NCBI RefSeq assembly: GCF_038002165.1
Contig: NZ_JBBOBR010000001.1
Location: forward strand, 1,674,001-1,738,000
Length of the DNA: 64,000 bases
Reading direction: 5' to 3'
From: Cytobacillus sp. FSL H8-0458
GTDB lineage: Bacteria > Bacillota > Bacilli > Bacillales > Cytobacillaceae
Positions 46,606 to 55,203 of this stretch are shown here, one piece after another. Below the pieces are notes generated by a model. It saw only the letters and a program-made list of their open reading frames with translations. It was not told the DNA's origin and made no database searches. The position numbers were made by a program, and so were the translations under genes. Within the stretch, counting starts at the first letter, position 1, and every line of letters begins with the position of its first letter.

Positions 46606-47368
46606 AAAAGCGCTTGTCGTGGCTTCAAGTCAGGGCCTCGGAAAAGCAATTGCTGCACAGCTTGCAAAAGAAGGCACCAAGATAATGATTACAAGCAGGG
46701 ACGAAGCAAAACTAAAGAGCGTTCAAAAGGAATTCCGTGAACAATTCAATGGCGATGTTGAGTATTACCCCGCAGATGTAACGAACCCTGATGATATTAA
46801 AAGCTTGATTAAGCATACAGCTGAAACCCTTGGGGGAATTGATATTTTAATCAACAATGCCGGAGGTCCACCCGGGGGGACGTTTGAAACTTTAACAGAC
46901 GAAGACTGGGAAAAAGCGTTTCAATTAAACCTATTAAGCCATGTCAGGCTGATCCGTGAAGCACTCCCTGAATTAAAGAAAAATGGCGGCAGGATCATTA
47001 ATATAGCATCATCAAGCATCAAGCAGCCGATACCGGGCCTGCTCTTATCCAATACATTCCGGCTGGGTATAGTCGGATTGACCAAAACACTCTCAGAGGA
47101 ATTGGCAGCTCATAATATTTTAATTAATACAGTAGCTCCGGGAAGAATTGCGACTGACCGCGTTGATTATCTTGATCAGCATAACGCTGACCGTCAGAAT
47201 ATTACCAAAGAAGAGGTCGCAGAAAGAGCCAAAAGCAAAATTCCGCTGGGCAGATACGGAACCCCGGAAGAATTTGCGAACGTCGTCACTTTCCTTGCCT
47301 CCGAAGCCAGCAGCTACGTTACGGGAAGCTCCATTTTAGTAGATGGCGGGATGGTGAAAGCTTTATAG
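46583..47368 (+). CDS. SDR-family protein with altered active site
   Basis: 261 residues. The fold is a short-chain dehydrogenase (VVASSQGLGKAIA, NNAGGPPGG), and the catalytic Ser is kept in INIASSSIKQ. Where Tyr-x-x-x-Lys should be, the alignment gives Ser-x-x-x-Arg (LSNTFRLGIVG). This subgroup is known among Bacillus 3-oxoacyl-ACP-reductase-like proteins, but its chemistry is unclear. AGGAGG before the ATG, inside the methyltransferase gene. Confidence 0.85.
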   Translation: MDLNLKNKKALVVASSQGLGKAIAAQLAKEGTKIMITSRDEAKLKSVQKEFREQFNGDVEYYPADVTNPDDIKSLIKHTAETLGGIDILINNAGGPPGGTFETLTDEDWEKAFQLNLLSHVRLIREALPELKKNGGRIINIASSSIKQPIPGLLLSNTFRLGIVGLTKTLSEELAAHNILINTVAPGRIATDRVDYLDQHNADRQNITKEEVAERAKSKIPLGRYGTPEEFANVVTFLASEASSYVTGSSILVDGGMVKAL

Positions 47369-47407
47369 GAGGGATTACTGGTGGGGCAGTTAGTGTGTGA
47401 GAATAAA

Positions 47408-47580
47408 ATTGGTCCGGCTTCAGACAGAGAAGACGGAAACCTTAGAGTGTGAGTCTGAACCCGGCGCTACTTCGGACACAAAAGACGGAAACCTTGGAGG
47501 GAGTGAGTCTGAACCTGGGTCAACTTCGGACACAGAAGACGGAAACCATGGTGTGTGAGTCCGAACCCGGCGCACCTCCT
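47408..47580. repeat. Hairpin repeats (family A, array 2)
   Basis: Three units with GAGTCTGAAC or GAGTCCGAAC, spacer, TTCGGACACAGAAGACGGAAACC. The core is the same as at 5518-5835, 42 kb away. Confidence 0.8.
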
Positions 47581-47589
47581 GAAAAAAAC

Positions 47590-47941
47590 AGCTAAAATAA
47601 AAAGACAATTTTCCATATATGAAAATCATCTCGGACGGTTGATTTTTGTAACGTTCTTTAGTTAGGCTTTAATCCGTTTATTGAAATCATTTAAACAAGC
47701 TTTAATTTTATCAAATTACCTGTCACATTGCGCGATAAATTGGGATTAAGTGAGATCATGCTTTATGCTCTAAAGGAATCAGTTTTTTATGCAGAGATTG
47801 GTTTTTGCTTTATTTGAACTTATTAAAAGTAATTAACACATAAACAGATCACTAATGGGAGAAAATACAATAAAAATTCTTTGTGAACTCTATGCTATTC
47901 ACCTGGGGCATAAAAATTCAATAGAAGGTAAGGGATATCCA
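47590..47941. other. AT-rich intergenic region before the patatin gene
   Basis: About 350 nt of AT-rich sequence with no supported gene. It marks the left edge of an AT-rich stretch that continues to about 49740. I see no repeat or clear promoter. Confidence 0.4.
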
Positions 47942-48871
47942 ATGATTTCAGATGGTGTATTTGAAGGTGGCGGAGTTAGAGGGATAGCACATGTTGGTGC
48001 CGTAATAGCAATGGAAGAAAACGGGTATAAATGGGATCGTTTGGCTGGAACCTCTGCTGGTTCAATTATTGCAGCTCTTTTGGCATGTGGATACTCAGGA
48101 TCAGAATTAAAAGAGATAATAAACAGTCTTGATTATAAGAAATTTATTAAAAAGAACTGGATCCATAAAATTCCTTTTATTGGAGGTCCACTAAACCTTT
48201 GGAAAAGTAAAGGCTTGTACAGCAATTGTTATGAATCAGAATGGTTGGAAGATCTATTAAGTCAAAAAGGGATAAAAAACTTCAGTGACCTTGATAATGG
48301 AAAGTTAAAAATTGTGGTATCAGATATAACGAACGGCAGAATGGCAATAATTCCTGATGATTTGGAATATTACGATGAAAGCCTTGATTTTTCAGTTGCA
48401 AAGGCCGTGCAGATGAGCAGCACAATCCCATTTTTCTTTCAACCCTTCAAATGGTCTACAAAAAAGAATCGTCTACCTTGTTATTTTGTCGATGGAGGGC
48501 TGTTAAGCAATTTCCCCATTTGGATTTTCGATTCTACAGACACCCCTAAACAGCCAACAATTGGGTTTCATCTAGTTAAAGATGAAGTAAAGGCCAAATC
48601 CATAAGTGAAACAGGTGTTGTGGAATTGTATAAATCAATATTTAGGACAATGATGCAAGCTCATGATTTAAGGCATTTTAATAATGAGACGCAGGCTAGA
48701 ACAATTAAAATACCTACAGGAAATGTAACAAGTACAAAGTTTAATTTGAGTGTTGAAGAAAGACAATGGTTATTTAATTCAGGTTATCAAGCCGCTACTA
48801 GCTTTTTGGAAACATGGGACTTTAATGTATATAAAAATTTATATAGAAATTCGACAGTACTTAAAAATTAA
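47942..48871 (+). CDS. Patatin-like phospholipase
   Basis: 309 residues from ATG 47942 (AAGGG 7-8 nt upstream; an in-frame ATG at 47855 has none). Oxyanion motif FEGGGVRGIAHVGAV, nucleophile Ser in LAGTSAGSII and the dyad Asp in VDGGLLSNFPI are all present, so it should be an active lipid acyl hydrolase. No signal peptide, so it acts inside the cell. AT-rich, with a micropeptide and a hydrophobic protein gene downstream. Confidence 0.88.
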   Translation: MISDGVFEGGGVRGIAHVGAVIAMEENGYKWDRLAGTSAGSIIAALLACGYSGSELKEIINSLDYKKFIKKNWIHKIPFIGGPLNLWKSKGLYSNCYESEWLEDLLSQKGIKNFSDLDNGKLKIVVSDITNGRMAIIPDDLEYYDESLDFSVAKAVQMSSTIPFFFQPFKWSTKKNRLPCYFVDGGLLSNFPIWIFDSTDTPKQPTIGFHLVKDEVKAKSISETGVVELYKSIFRTMMQAHDLRHFNNETQARTIKIPTGNVTSTKFNLSVEERQWLFNSGYQAATSFLETWDFNVYKNLYRNSTVLKN

Positions 48872-48890
48872 CCTCGGTGAGGTAAAAAAA

Positions 48891-48941
48891 ATGCATCCGC
48901 ATTCAGACTGTGAATACTGTGAGTATATTTTATCAGTTTAA
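48891..48941 (+). CDS. 16-residue peptide MHPHSDCEYCEYILSV
   Basis: ATG 48891 has GAGGT 7 nt upstream, an ideal ribosome site. The 16-codon frame contains His-x-His and CxxC. It lies between the patatin and hydrophobic-protein genes. Whether it is made or is only a leader is unknown. Confidence 0.45.
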   Translation: MHPHSDCEYCEYILSV

Positions 48942-48989
48942 GGGAAAATTATCATTGTTTCAAAAAACAAAAAAAAGGGGATTTTTATT

Positions 48990-49613
48990 TTGGCTACAAT
49001 CACTTTAGAACAGTTTGAATTTTATAAAAACCAGTTTCCTGAAGATGAAAAAATCCAATCTGTAACCTATGAAGAATTACTTCAAAACACGAATGGTGGA
49101 GAAGTGGATTGGAAAAATTTTCCAGAAGAACATATTATACAGCCTACAAATTTAAAAGCTATTAAAATTACGGATTGCGAACTGAGTATAGGTTTTGTAA
49201 TTTTTGATGCAATATGTCTTGTAGTAGGCGGAGTTGCTATCCGGAATAGTTTTAACAGTGCAACTGCAAGAGCTTTAGTGGATGCGGCAGCACCTGCGAT
49301 GTCAGCAATTGAAAAATCCATCGCAAGAATTACTGCTGCTGCATCAAAAGGAGAAGTCGCGAAGGAAATTTTTTATTTATTCAGAACATTGTGGAGTGCC
49401 GATTGTCTAGGAGCAGTACTTAAAGCATTTAAAAAAAGCTTAAAATGGTATTACGCATTATTATACGGAGTAACAGCGATGGCAACTATTGCAGCGGCAG
49501 TTTTAACAGAAGGAGCTGCATTGGTGGCTGCTATAGTCTTGGAACTAGTGACAGCTACATGGTTTGTCCTTGATAGTGAAAATGCTTTAGAAAAGTGCGG
49601 AATTATCAAATAA
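48990..49613 (+). CDS. Hypothetical hydrophobic, possibly pore-forming protein
   Basis: 207 residues. Residues 1-65 are polar and acidic. Then come hydrophobic, Ala/Gly-rich segments (about 68-85 and 160-195: ALLYGVTAMATIAAAVL, GAALVAAIVLELVTATWFV), separated by an amphipathic Ala-rich helix. This pattern is seen in membrane-acting proteins, but I recognise no family. TTG 48990 follows AAGGGG. AT-rich and next to the patatin gene. Confidence 0.65.
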   Translation: MATITLEQFEFYKNQFPEDEKIQSVTYEELLQNTNGGEVDWKNFPEEHIIQPTNLKAIKITDCELSIGFVIFDAICLVVGGVAIRNSFNSATARALVDAAAPAMSAIEKSIARITAAASKGEVAKEIFYLFRTLWSADCLGAVLKAFKKSLKWYYALLYGVTAMATIAAAVLTEGAALVAAIVLELVTATWFVLDSENALEKCGIIK

Positions 49614-49722
49614 TTTCAAGACTTTAACTTCCTTATTATTAAAAAGAGTTTTTCATTTTCAATATCGTCTTTTTCGTTAACAATGGATTAAATATCACCA
49701 CGTTATTATTGATTTATCGAGC

Positions 49723-49945
49723 CTATTCCACATGGGAAAGTTTTTTAGCCGTGGTCACTTTGCCCAGCACCATGCCAAACTGATTACCCACCCTATTATT
49801 TAGGTTCAAACCGTACTGCGCCAAATAACTTTCATCCACCACTTGTTCAAAGGGCTGCTTCCATTTTACGGACTAAATTTTCCTGAGGAACCAGCTGGTC
49901 TAAAGTAACCATTTCTAATTGGATTGGATTGTTCTTGGAAAGCAT
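49723..49945 (-). pseudogene. IS1182-family transposase remnant
   Basis: GAGGTGATT precedes ATG 49945, and the first 32 codons (MLSKNNPIQLEMVTLDQL and onwards to VRKMEAAL) match the start of IS1182-type transposases as I remember them. A TGA then ends the frame. A shifted frame continues (VVDESYLAQYGLN to TTAKKLSHVE, stop at 49723) and is not transposase as far as I can tell. No terminal repeats seen. Confidence 0.6.
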
Positions 49946-50020
49946 CTTAATCACCTCAAGCGTTATATGTGTCTATTTTAAAAGAGACTTATGGTTAGTT
50001 CCACACTAAGTTGAGGAATC

Positions 50021-50157
50021 CTGTTGATTAGAGTGGAAGGCGCACAGACTCCTGCGGGATCACACGGAAAGATGAGATCTCGCAGGCGTCAACGGCAACG
50101 AGGAGGCTCAGTCGCTGGCCCCGCGGAAAGCGAAGCGCTTGGAGCGGAAATCAACAG
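50021..50157. repeat. Bacillus-type palindromic intergenic element
   Basis: Ends CTGTTGATT and AATCAACAG are perfect inverted repeats. The middle has GACTCCTGCGGGA, GAGGAGGCTC and CCCCGCGGAAAGCGAAGCG, known to me as part of a widespread palindromic repeat in Bacillus genomes. The ORF reading across it is an artefact. Confidence 0.75.
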
Positions 50158-50229
50158 CCTCATTCCAGCACCAACCCCCAAAAAAGACTGTAAACAAACA
50201 CGATTTCCATATAAAAATCGTCTTTCTCA

Positions 50230-51414
50230 TTAACCCCGTTTTGTAATCAGAATCCAGATATACAGAAGAATTGAAAACACTACCGATCCGGCTGCTGTCA
50301 AATAGATCGTGCTGTACCCAAACAAATAAGCGATCTGCCCAAACACGATGGCGCCAATCCCAACTCCCAGGTCAAAAAAAGAGAAGAACGTTGCATTGGC
50401 CATCCCGCGCCGATTGACAGGCGCTTCTTTTACAGACCAGGCCTGAAGGGCGGGCTGGACTGATCCGAATCCAAGACCGTAAAGAATCGCAGCTATATAC
50501 ATAATCATGCTGCTGGGAAGCCACGCCAGCAGGAACATGGCTGCCAAAATCAGCACCGCTCCCGGTAAAAATACAGCCTGGTGACCTCTTTGATCATATA
50601 ATCTGCCGGCAAAAGTCCGGGAAATCATTAACGCTATGGCAAACAGCAGGAAGTACCAGTGGATGCCGCCTATCCCTTTTTGAGCTGAGTATATAGGAAG
50701 AAATGATGCGATGCCCCCGAAGGTGACGGTGATGAAAAATAAAAGAAATGAAGGCCTTAAAGCACTTCTTTCATAAATGTCCCACCGTTTCAGGGGAACA
50801 GTTTGTTTTTCAGCCTGCTTGTAGTTGATTCTCGATGACAATAGCAGTGCGGCTAAACCCAGCAGGGCACAAATTAAAAATAAGAGTTTGAAAGAGATAA
50901 CTCCGGCGAGCGCCAGACCGAGGGTTGGGCCGAATGCAAGGGCAATGTTCCCGGAAAGCCCGAAGTACCCCATTCCTTCCCCGCGCCGTTTGGCAGGAAT
51001 TAAATCAGTGGCAATGGTTCCTGAGGCTGTAGTTGAGAAACCCCAGCCAAATCCCTGGATAATCCTTAAAACAAATAAGAAGATTAAACTATTAATAAAA
51101 CCGAATGAACCAACTGAGAGCACGAAAATTACCAGGCCTGTTAAATAGACAAATCGCCTGCCCTTCGTCTCCAGCGTATGCCCTGCATAAGGACGCAAAA
51201 GCAGAGCAGAAAATGTAAAGATCCCGACCACTATCCCGATCAGCTGGTCATTCCCGCCTAGTTTTTCCACAAAAAGAGGGATCGTGGGCAATGTCATTTG
51301 AAATCCGAGAAAAATAAAAAAGTTGGACATCAAGATCAGAACAAAATCCCTGGACCATATCTTTTCGGAATCTGCAGTCTGTTTTTTTGCTTCTCCTGAT
51401 AAAGTATCAGCCAT
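50230..51414 (-). CDS. MFS transporter, drug-efflux type
   Basis: 394 residues, 12 hydrophobic segments; LLRPYAGHTLETKGRR is the loop 2-3 motif. Distant paralogue of 26025-27218, but with no regulator gene next to it. Substrate unknown. Confidence 0.86.
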   Translation of the reverse strand: MADTLSGEAKKQTADSEKIWSRDFVLILMSNFFIFLGFQMTLPTIPLFVEKLGGNDQLIGIVVGIFTFSALLLRPYAGHTLETKGRRFVYLTGLVIFVLSVGSFGFINSLIFLFVLRIIQGFGWGFSTTASGTIATDLIPAKRRGEGMGYFGLSGNIALAFGPTLGLALAGVISFKLLFLICALLGLAALLLSSRINYKQAEKQTVPLKRWDIYERSALRPSFLLFFITVTFGGIASFLPIYSAQKGIGGIHWYFLLFAIALMISRTFAGRLYDQRGHQAVFLPGAVLILAAMFLLAWLPSSMIMYIAAILYGLGFGSVQPALQAWSVKEAPVNRRGMANATFFSFFDLGVGIGAIVFGQIAYLFGYSTIYLTAAGSVVFSILLYIWILITKRG

Positions 51415-51524
51415 ATAATTCCTCCCAACACTGCTGTAAAATGATTAGGTAATCTAAATATTTTACTATTATAAAGGAAAACAAATGGGAATTCTAATAA
51501 TGCAATTTATAAGGAGGAACTAAA

Positions 51525-52562
51525 ATGAAGATTAGAGAAAGAGGAGCAACAATTGGAACACTGAGGCCTGGAAAAATGAATTGCATTACAGATATAGATG
51601 GAGTCATGGTAGGCCAAATCACTCTGGACTATCCTCTGGATGATGACCAATATGTTTGTACGGGCGTAACTGCCGTTTTGCCGCATGGAGGAAATCTTTT
51701 TCGTGAAAAAGTCCCGGCAGCTTCCTATGTCATCAATGGCTTTGGAAAGACGACGGGGCTGGTGCAGGTGGAAGAACTGGGTGTGATCGAATCTCCGATT
51801 ATGCTGACCAATACATTTGGGGTGCCGGCAGTCACACAGGGAACTCTGGAATACTTGCTGAAAACCACTCCTGAAATTGGGGACACAACGGGAACCGTGA
51901 ATATCGTTGCAGGAGAATGCAATGACGGATATTTGAATTCCATTCGGACACTCCCTGTAAAAGCGGAACATGCAATAGCAGCCATTCAAAATGCCAAGCC
52001 GGAAAAAGTGGAAGAAGGTGCGGTAGGAGCGGGTAAAGGCATGGTGTGTTTTGGGTATAAAGGCGGCGTGGGTGCTTCTTCACGGGTAATCACTGGAGAA
52101 CAAAGCACAAATGAATACAAAATCGGATGTCTGGTGGTCACCAACTTCGGCAATAAAGACGAATTTCCGTTCATTAAATACGGACTGTCAGAAATTCAGC
52201 CGAAAACAAAGGACACGCCTGATGGTTCTATCATGATTATCCTGGCTACAGACGCACCTGTCAGTCACAGGCAGCTGAAAAGGCTCGCGAAGAGATGCGG
52301 CATTGGCCTCGGACGGACAGGAAGCCATTTCAGCAACGGCAGCGGTGACATTGTTATAGCTTTTTCCACCGCTAACAAAACATTTCATGGAAGCAGCAAT
52401 ATGACCGAAACTGCCCATTTTATCAGAGATGATCATCCGATAATGAATCAGCTTTTTCAAGGTGCAGCCGAGGCGGCGGAGGAAGCGATTCTTAATTCGC
52501 TGTCACAGGCAAAGACTACAAAAGGGCGGAACGGAAGAGTGGTGGAGGGGATGTTTTCATAA
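51525..52562 (+). CDS. P1-family peptidase (DmpA-like)
   Basis: 345 residues. The N-terminal block has ITDIDGVMVGQITLDYP and GYLNSIRTLPV; GVGASSRVITGE follows. The self-cleavage site and nucleophile are TPDG-SIMIILATDAP, Ser235. Family members are L-aminopeptidases/D-esterases or amidases that mature by autoproteolysis. AAGGAGGA before the ATG. It stands directly upstream of the eut locus, but a terminator-like leader separates it from eutB1. Confidence 0.86.
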   Translation: MKIRERGATIGTLRPGKMNCITDIDGVMVGQITLDYPLDDDQYVCTGVTAVLPHGGNLFREKVPAASYVINGFGKTTGLVQVEELGVIESPIMLTNTFGVPAVTQGTLEYLLKTTPEIGDTTGTVNIVAGECNDGYLNSIRTLPVKAEHAIAAIQNAKPEKVEEGAVGAGKGMVCFGYKGGVGASSRVITGEQSTNEYKIGCLVVTNFGNKDEFPFIKYGLSEIQPKTKDTPDGSIMIILATDAPVSHRQLKRLAKRCGIGLGRTGSHFSNGSGDIVIAFSTANKTFHGSSNMTETAHFIRDDHPIMNQLFQGAAEAAEEAILNSLSQAKTTKGRNGRVVEGMFS

Positions 52563-52616
52563 AAAAGTGTAAGATAATACAATCAAAAAAGTCTATCTTT
52601 TCAGTTAACTGCTTGG

Positions 52617-52704
52617 TATAATGATAAAAAAGTGAAAATATCAGGTGAAGGCGCCTTAATAGGTAAGCTGTTAAACAGCTTATGCTATTATGGCGTCTTT
52701 TTTG
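52617..52704 (+). promoter_or_regulatory. eutB1 leader: promoter, ANTAR-like hairpin and terminator
   Basis: TATAAT (52617-52622) starts a leader with AGGT-GAAGGC-GCCT, a short stem with a hexaloop that has G at position 4 but G rather than A at position 1. Its 3' arm is the 5' arm of a long terminator: GGCGCCTTAATAG pairs with CTATTATGGCGTC around an inner TAAGCTG/CAGCTTA stem, then T6. This is the layout of ANTAR-controlled leaders. Confidence 0.6.
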
Positions 52705-52773
52705 TTTGGAGCAGCTTGTAATCGCTTTCTCTAAAGGTGCAGACTGCTTCTTATACTCGAAGGGAGGCTAATT

Positions 52774-54132
52774 ATGTTTACATGTACCTTAAAAAACCAA
52801 ACCTATCAATTCCGTTCTATTGCGGATGTTTTAGCAAAAGCCAGTGAGGAGAAGTCCGGCGATATAATGGCAGGCATTTCTGCAGAATCCTCTCTTGAAC
52901 GAATGGCAGCCAAAGTGGTGTTAAGTGAAATGACGCTAAAAAAAATTTACGAGAATCCCGTCATACCGTACGAAAAGGATGAAGTCACACGCATTATTTA
53001 TGATGATCTAAATCTTTTCATTTATAAAGAGATTGCAAATTGGTCTGTTGGGGAATTGCGAGATTATATTTTGTCCCACCAAACGCGCACATCGGATTTG
53101 TTCAGAATCAGCAAAGGCCTGACAAGTGAAATGATTTCTGCTGCAGCAAAGCTTATGTCGAGCATTGATCTGGTGATGGCTTCACAGAAGATCCGGCCGA
53201 CTGCCCATTGCAACACAACGATAGGCGAGGCTGGACGCCTGGCATTCAGGTGCCAGCCAAACCATCCCATTGACAATCCCGATGGTATTCTTGCCTCCAT
53301 GAAAGAAGGGCTTTCCTATGGATCCGGGGATGCTGTTATTGGTGTGAACCCTAACAATGATTCGGTTGAATCTGTATCGAGAATTCTTCATATGACTCAT
53401 GATTTTATACAAAAGTGGGAAATCCCAACACAGAACTGTGTACTTGCCCACATTACAACACAGATGCAAGCTCTCAAAAAAGGGGCTCCAATCGCTTTAA
53501 TGTTCCAGAGTCTTGCAGGTACACAGGCCGCAAATGAAGACTTTGGGGTTTCAAAAGAGATCCTGGATGAAGCCTTTCAGCTGATGGCTAAGCATGGCAC
53601 CTCAACTGGCCCTAATCAGCTTTATTTTGAAACTGGCCAGGGATCTGAAGTTTCACTGGATGCCCACCTTGGCATTGATATGCAGACACTCGAAGCACGA
53701 ACCTATGGATATGCCCGTCATTGGAAACCGTTCATGGTTAATAATGTTTCAGGTTTTATCGGGCCTGAGACGATTTACGACGGAAAACAAGTCATCCGCG
53801 CAGATCTTGAAGACCTTTTTATGGGGAAAATGCATGGGCTCCCAATGGGGATTGCTCCTACTTATACCAATCATATGCAGGCAGATCAAAATGACCAGGA
53901 AATCGCCGGTATGCTTACCGCACTTGCAGGAGCAAATTTTTATATGGGCGTGCCTGGAGGAGACGATGTCATGCTAAGTTACCAGGATACCAGCTATCAT
54001 GATGATGCCAGTTTAAGAGAAATGCTTGGGCTCCGGCCTCTTCGTGAATTTGAGATATGGCTTGAGAAGATGGGCATAATGGAGAATGGAAAATTGACAG
54101 AACGAGCAGGAGATCTATCCATTTTTAAATAG
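52774..54132 (+). CDS. eutB: Ethanolamine ammonia-lyase large-subunit paralogue, EutB1
   Basis: 452 residues, full length, clearly homologous to EutB2 at 61159. Substrate and radical-site residues are kept by alignment to EutB2: R and Q in FRCQPNHP, N in GVNPNNDS, E in YFETGQGSE, F in SGFIGPE. The expected Asp in PMG-x-D-x-C-YTNH is replaced: here PMGIAPTYTNH, Ala361, where EutB2 has Asp362. As I recall, in E. coli EutB this Asp binds the substrate amino group. It may therefore be a lyase with another substrate, or impaired. Paired with eutC1 17 nt downstream. AAGGGAGG before the ATG. Confidence 0.9.
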   Translation: MFTCTLKNQTYQFRSIADVLAKASEEKSGDIMAGISAESSLERMAAKVVLSEMTLKKIYENPVIPYEKDEVTRIIYDDLNLFIYKEIANWSVGELRDYILSHQTRTSDLFRISKGLTSEMISAAAKLMSSIDLVMASQKIRPTAHCNTTIGEAGRLAFRCQPNHPIDNPDGILASMKEGLSYGSGDAVIGVNPNNDSVESVSRILHMTHDFIQKWEIPTQNCVLAHITTQMQALKKGAPIALMFQSLAGTQAANEDFGVSKEILDEAFQLMAKHGTSTGPNQLYFETGQGSEVSLDAHLGIDMQTLEARTYGYARHWKPFMVNNVSGFIGPETIYDGKQVIRADLEDLFMGKMHGLPMGIAPTYTNHMQADQNDQEIAGMLTALAGANFYMGVPGGDDVMLSYQDTSYHDDASLREMLGLRPLREFEIWLEKMGIMENGKLTERAGDLSIFK

Positions 54133-54149
54133 GAAAGGGGGAGCATTTA

Positions 54150-55019
54150 ATGGATATTCAGACAATTGTAAAACAGGTAATGGAAGAACTTCAGAGAGAA
54201 GGACAAATAAAAAGCGGAGATAAACCAGAAAACGCTGCCGTACATACAGAGGAATCCAGTGTCCGGAATATCATTTACGAAAAGGTCAAACAATCAGGTG
54301 TAGATTTGCCGGCCGATCGGCAAGAGATTGAGAAGGTACAAGCCATCACACCTGCGAGAATTGGGATTGGGCGGACAGGAACCCGAATGAAAACAAGGAA
54401 TTACCTCGATTTCAGGATAGATCACGCGGCTGCCCAGGATGCTGTTTTCAAAGACGTTTCTGAGGAATTGCTGAAGGAATTAAAGCTGCCGGTGCTTCAT
54501 TCAAAATCTGAAACGATGGATCAATACTTAATGGACCTGGACAGCGGCCGAAAGCTCCATGATTCATCCAGGCAATGGGCAGCTGAAAATCTTCCCAAAA
54601 ATAAACAAGTGCAAATCATTGTATCGGATGGGCTGAGTTCAACAGGTGTTGAGGCGAATATAAGAGATTTGCTTCCTGCGCTGGTCCAAGGTCTTAAATC
54701 GAAAAATATTTCCCTTGGAGATCCTGTTTTTATAAAGCGGAGCAGGGTTTGGATTCAGGATGATCTTGCTTCTATTGTGAATTGTGAGTGCGTCATTTCA
54801 CTTATCGGAGAACGGCCTGGATTGGCAACTGCTAAAAGTATTAGTGCCTACCTGATCTTTCAGCCAAATGGAAATACAGTTGAAGCCGATCGCACGGTAA
54901 TCAGCAATATTCATGAAGGAGGGGTTCCCCCAGTTGAAGCAGGTGCCCATCTGGCAGATTTAATAGAGGAAATATTAAAACATAAAGCAAGCGGTGTAAA
55001 ATTAGCTCAGCTCAAATAG
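54150..55019 (+). CDS. eutC: Ethanolamine ammonia-lyase small-subunit paralogue, EutC1
   Basis: 289 residues. The first 20 (MDIQTIVKQVMEELQREGQI) form an amphipathic helix like those that direct cargo into microcompartments, followed by a short linker. The core has the EutC features ARIGIGRTGTR, RIDHAAAQDAV, IIVSDGLSSTGVEAN, ISLIGERPGLATAKS and NIHEGGVPPVEAGAH, which build the B12 site with EutB. It is 50 residues shorter than EutC2, mainly in the linker. Confidence 0.9.
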   Translation: MDIQTIVKQVMEELQREGQIKSGDKPENAAVHTEESSVRNIIYEKVKQSGVDLPADRQEIEKVQAITPARIGIGRTGTRMKTRNYLDFRIDHAAAQDAVFKDVSEELLKELKLPVLHSKSETMDQYLMDLDSGRKLHDSSRQWAAENLPKNKQVQIIVSDGLSSTGVEANIRDLLPALVQGLKSKNISLGDPVFIKRSRVWIQDDLASIVNCECVISLIGERPGLATAKSISAYLIFQPNGNTVEADRTVISNIHEGGVPPVEAGAHLADLIEEILKHKASGVKLAQLK

Positions 55020-55024
55020 TTGAA

Positions 55025-55068
55025 GAAGGCAGCAGGAAAGAATTTTTCTCATGGCTGCCTTTTTTCAA
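55025..55068 (+). terminator. Terminator of eutB1-eutC1
   Basis: GAAGGCAGC and GCTGCCTTTTTTC with a 20-nt loop form a simple intrinsic terminator. It has no ANTAR-like hexaloop. Confidence 0.8.
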
Positions 55069-55125
55069 TAACCAGAATAATCCCAAAACTGCATCAAATT
55101 CCCTATTAAACTATCAAAAACTATA

Positions 55126-55154
55126 TTGACAATCTACTATATTCCCTATAATAT
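55126..55154 (+). promoter_or_regulatory. SigA-type promoter of eutW-eutV
   Basis: TTGACA (55126-55131), 17-nt spacer, TAATAT (55149-55154), 50 nt before the eutW ATG. A near-consensus promoter, so the sensor pair is likely made constantly. Confidence 0.75.
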
Positions 55155-55203
55155 TTTTATATATTCTGACATTTTTAACTATTGATTCGGGAGAACACAG
55201 CCT

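Noticed and set aside
50024..50233. 69-codon Arg-rich frame
   Set aside because: It lies in the palindromic repeat element, whose copies are not coding.
51507..51989. 160-codon minus-strand frame
   Set aside because: Shadow of the P1 peptidase gene; Cys/His/Ser-rich nonsense translation.
52629..52773. B12 riboswitch before eutB1
   Set aside because: The leader is too short and lacks the conserved B12-box sequence; only the hairpin-terminator layout is seen.
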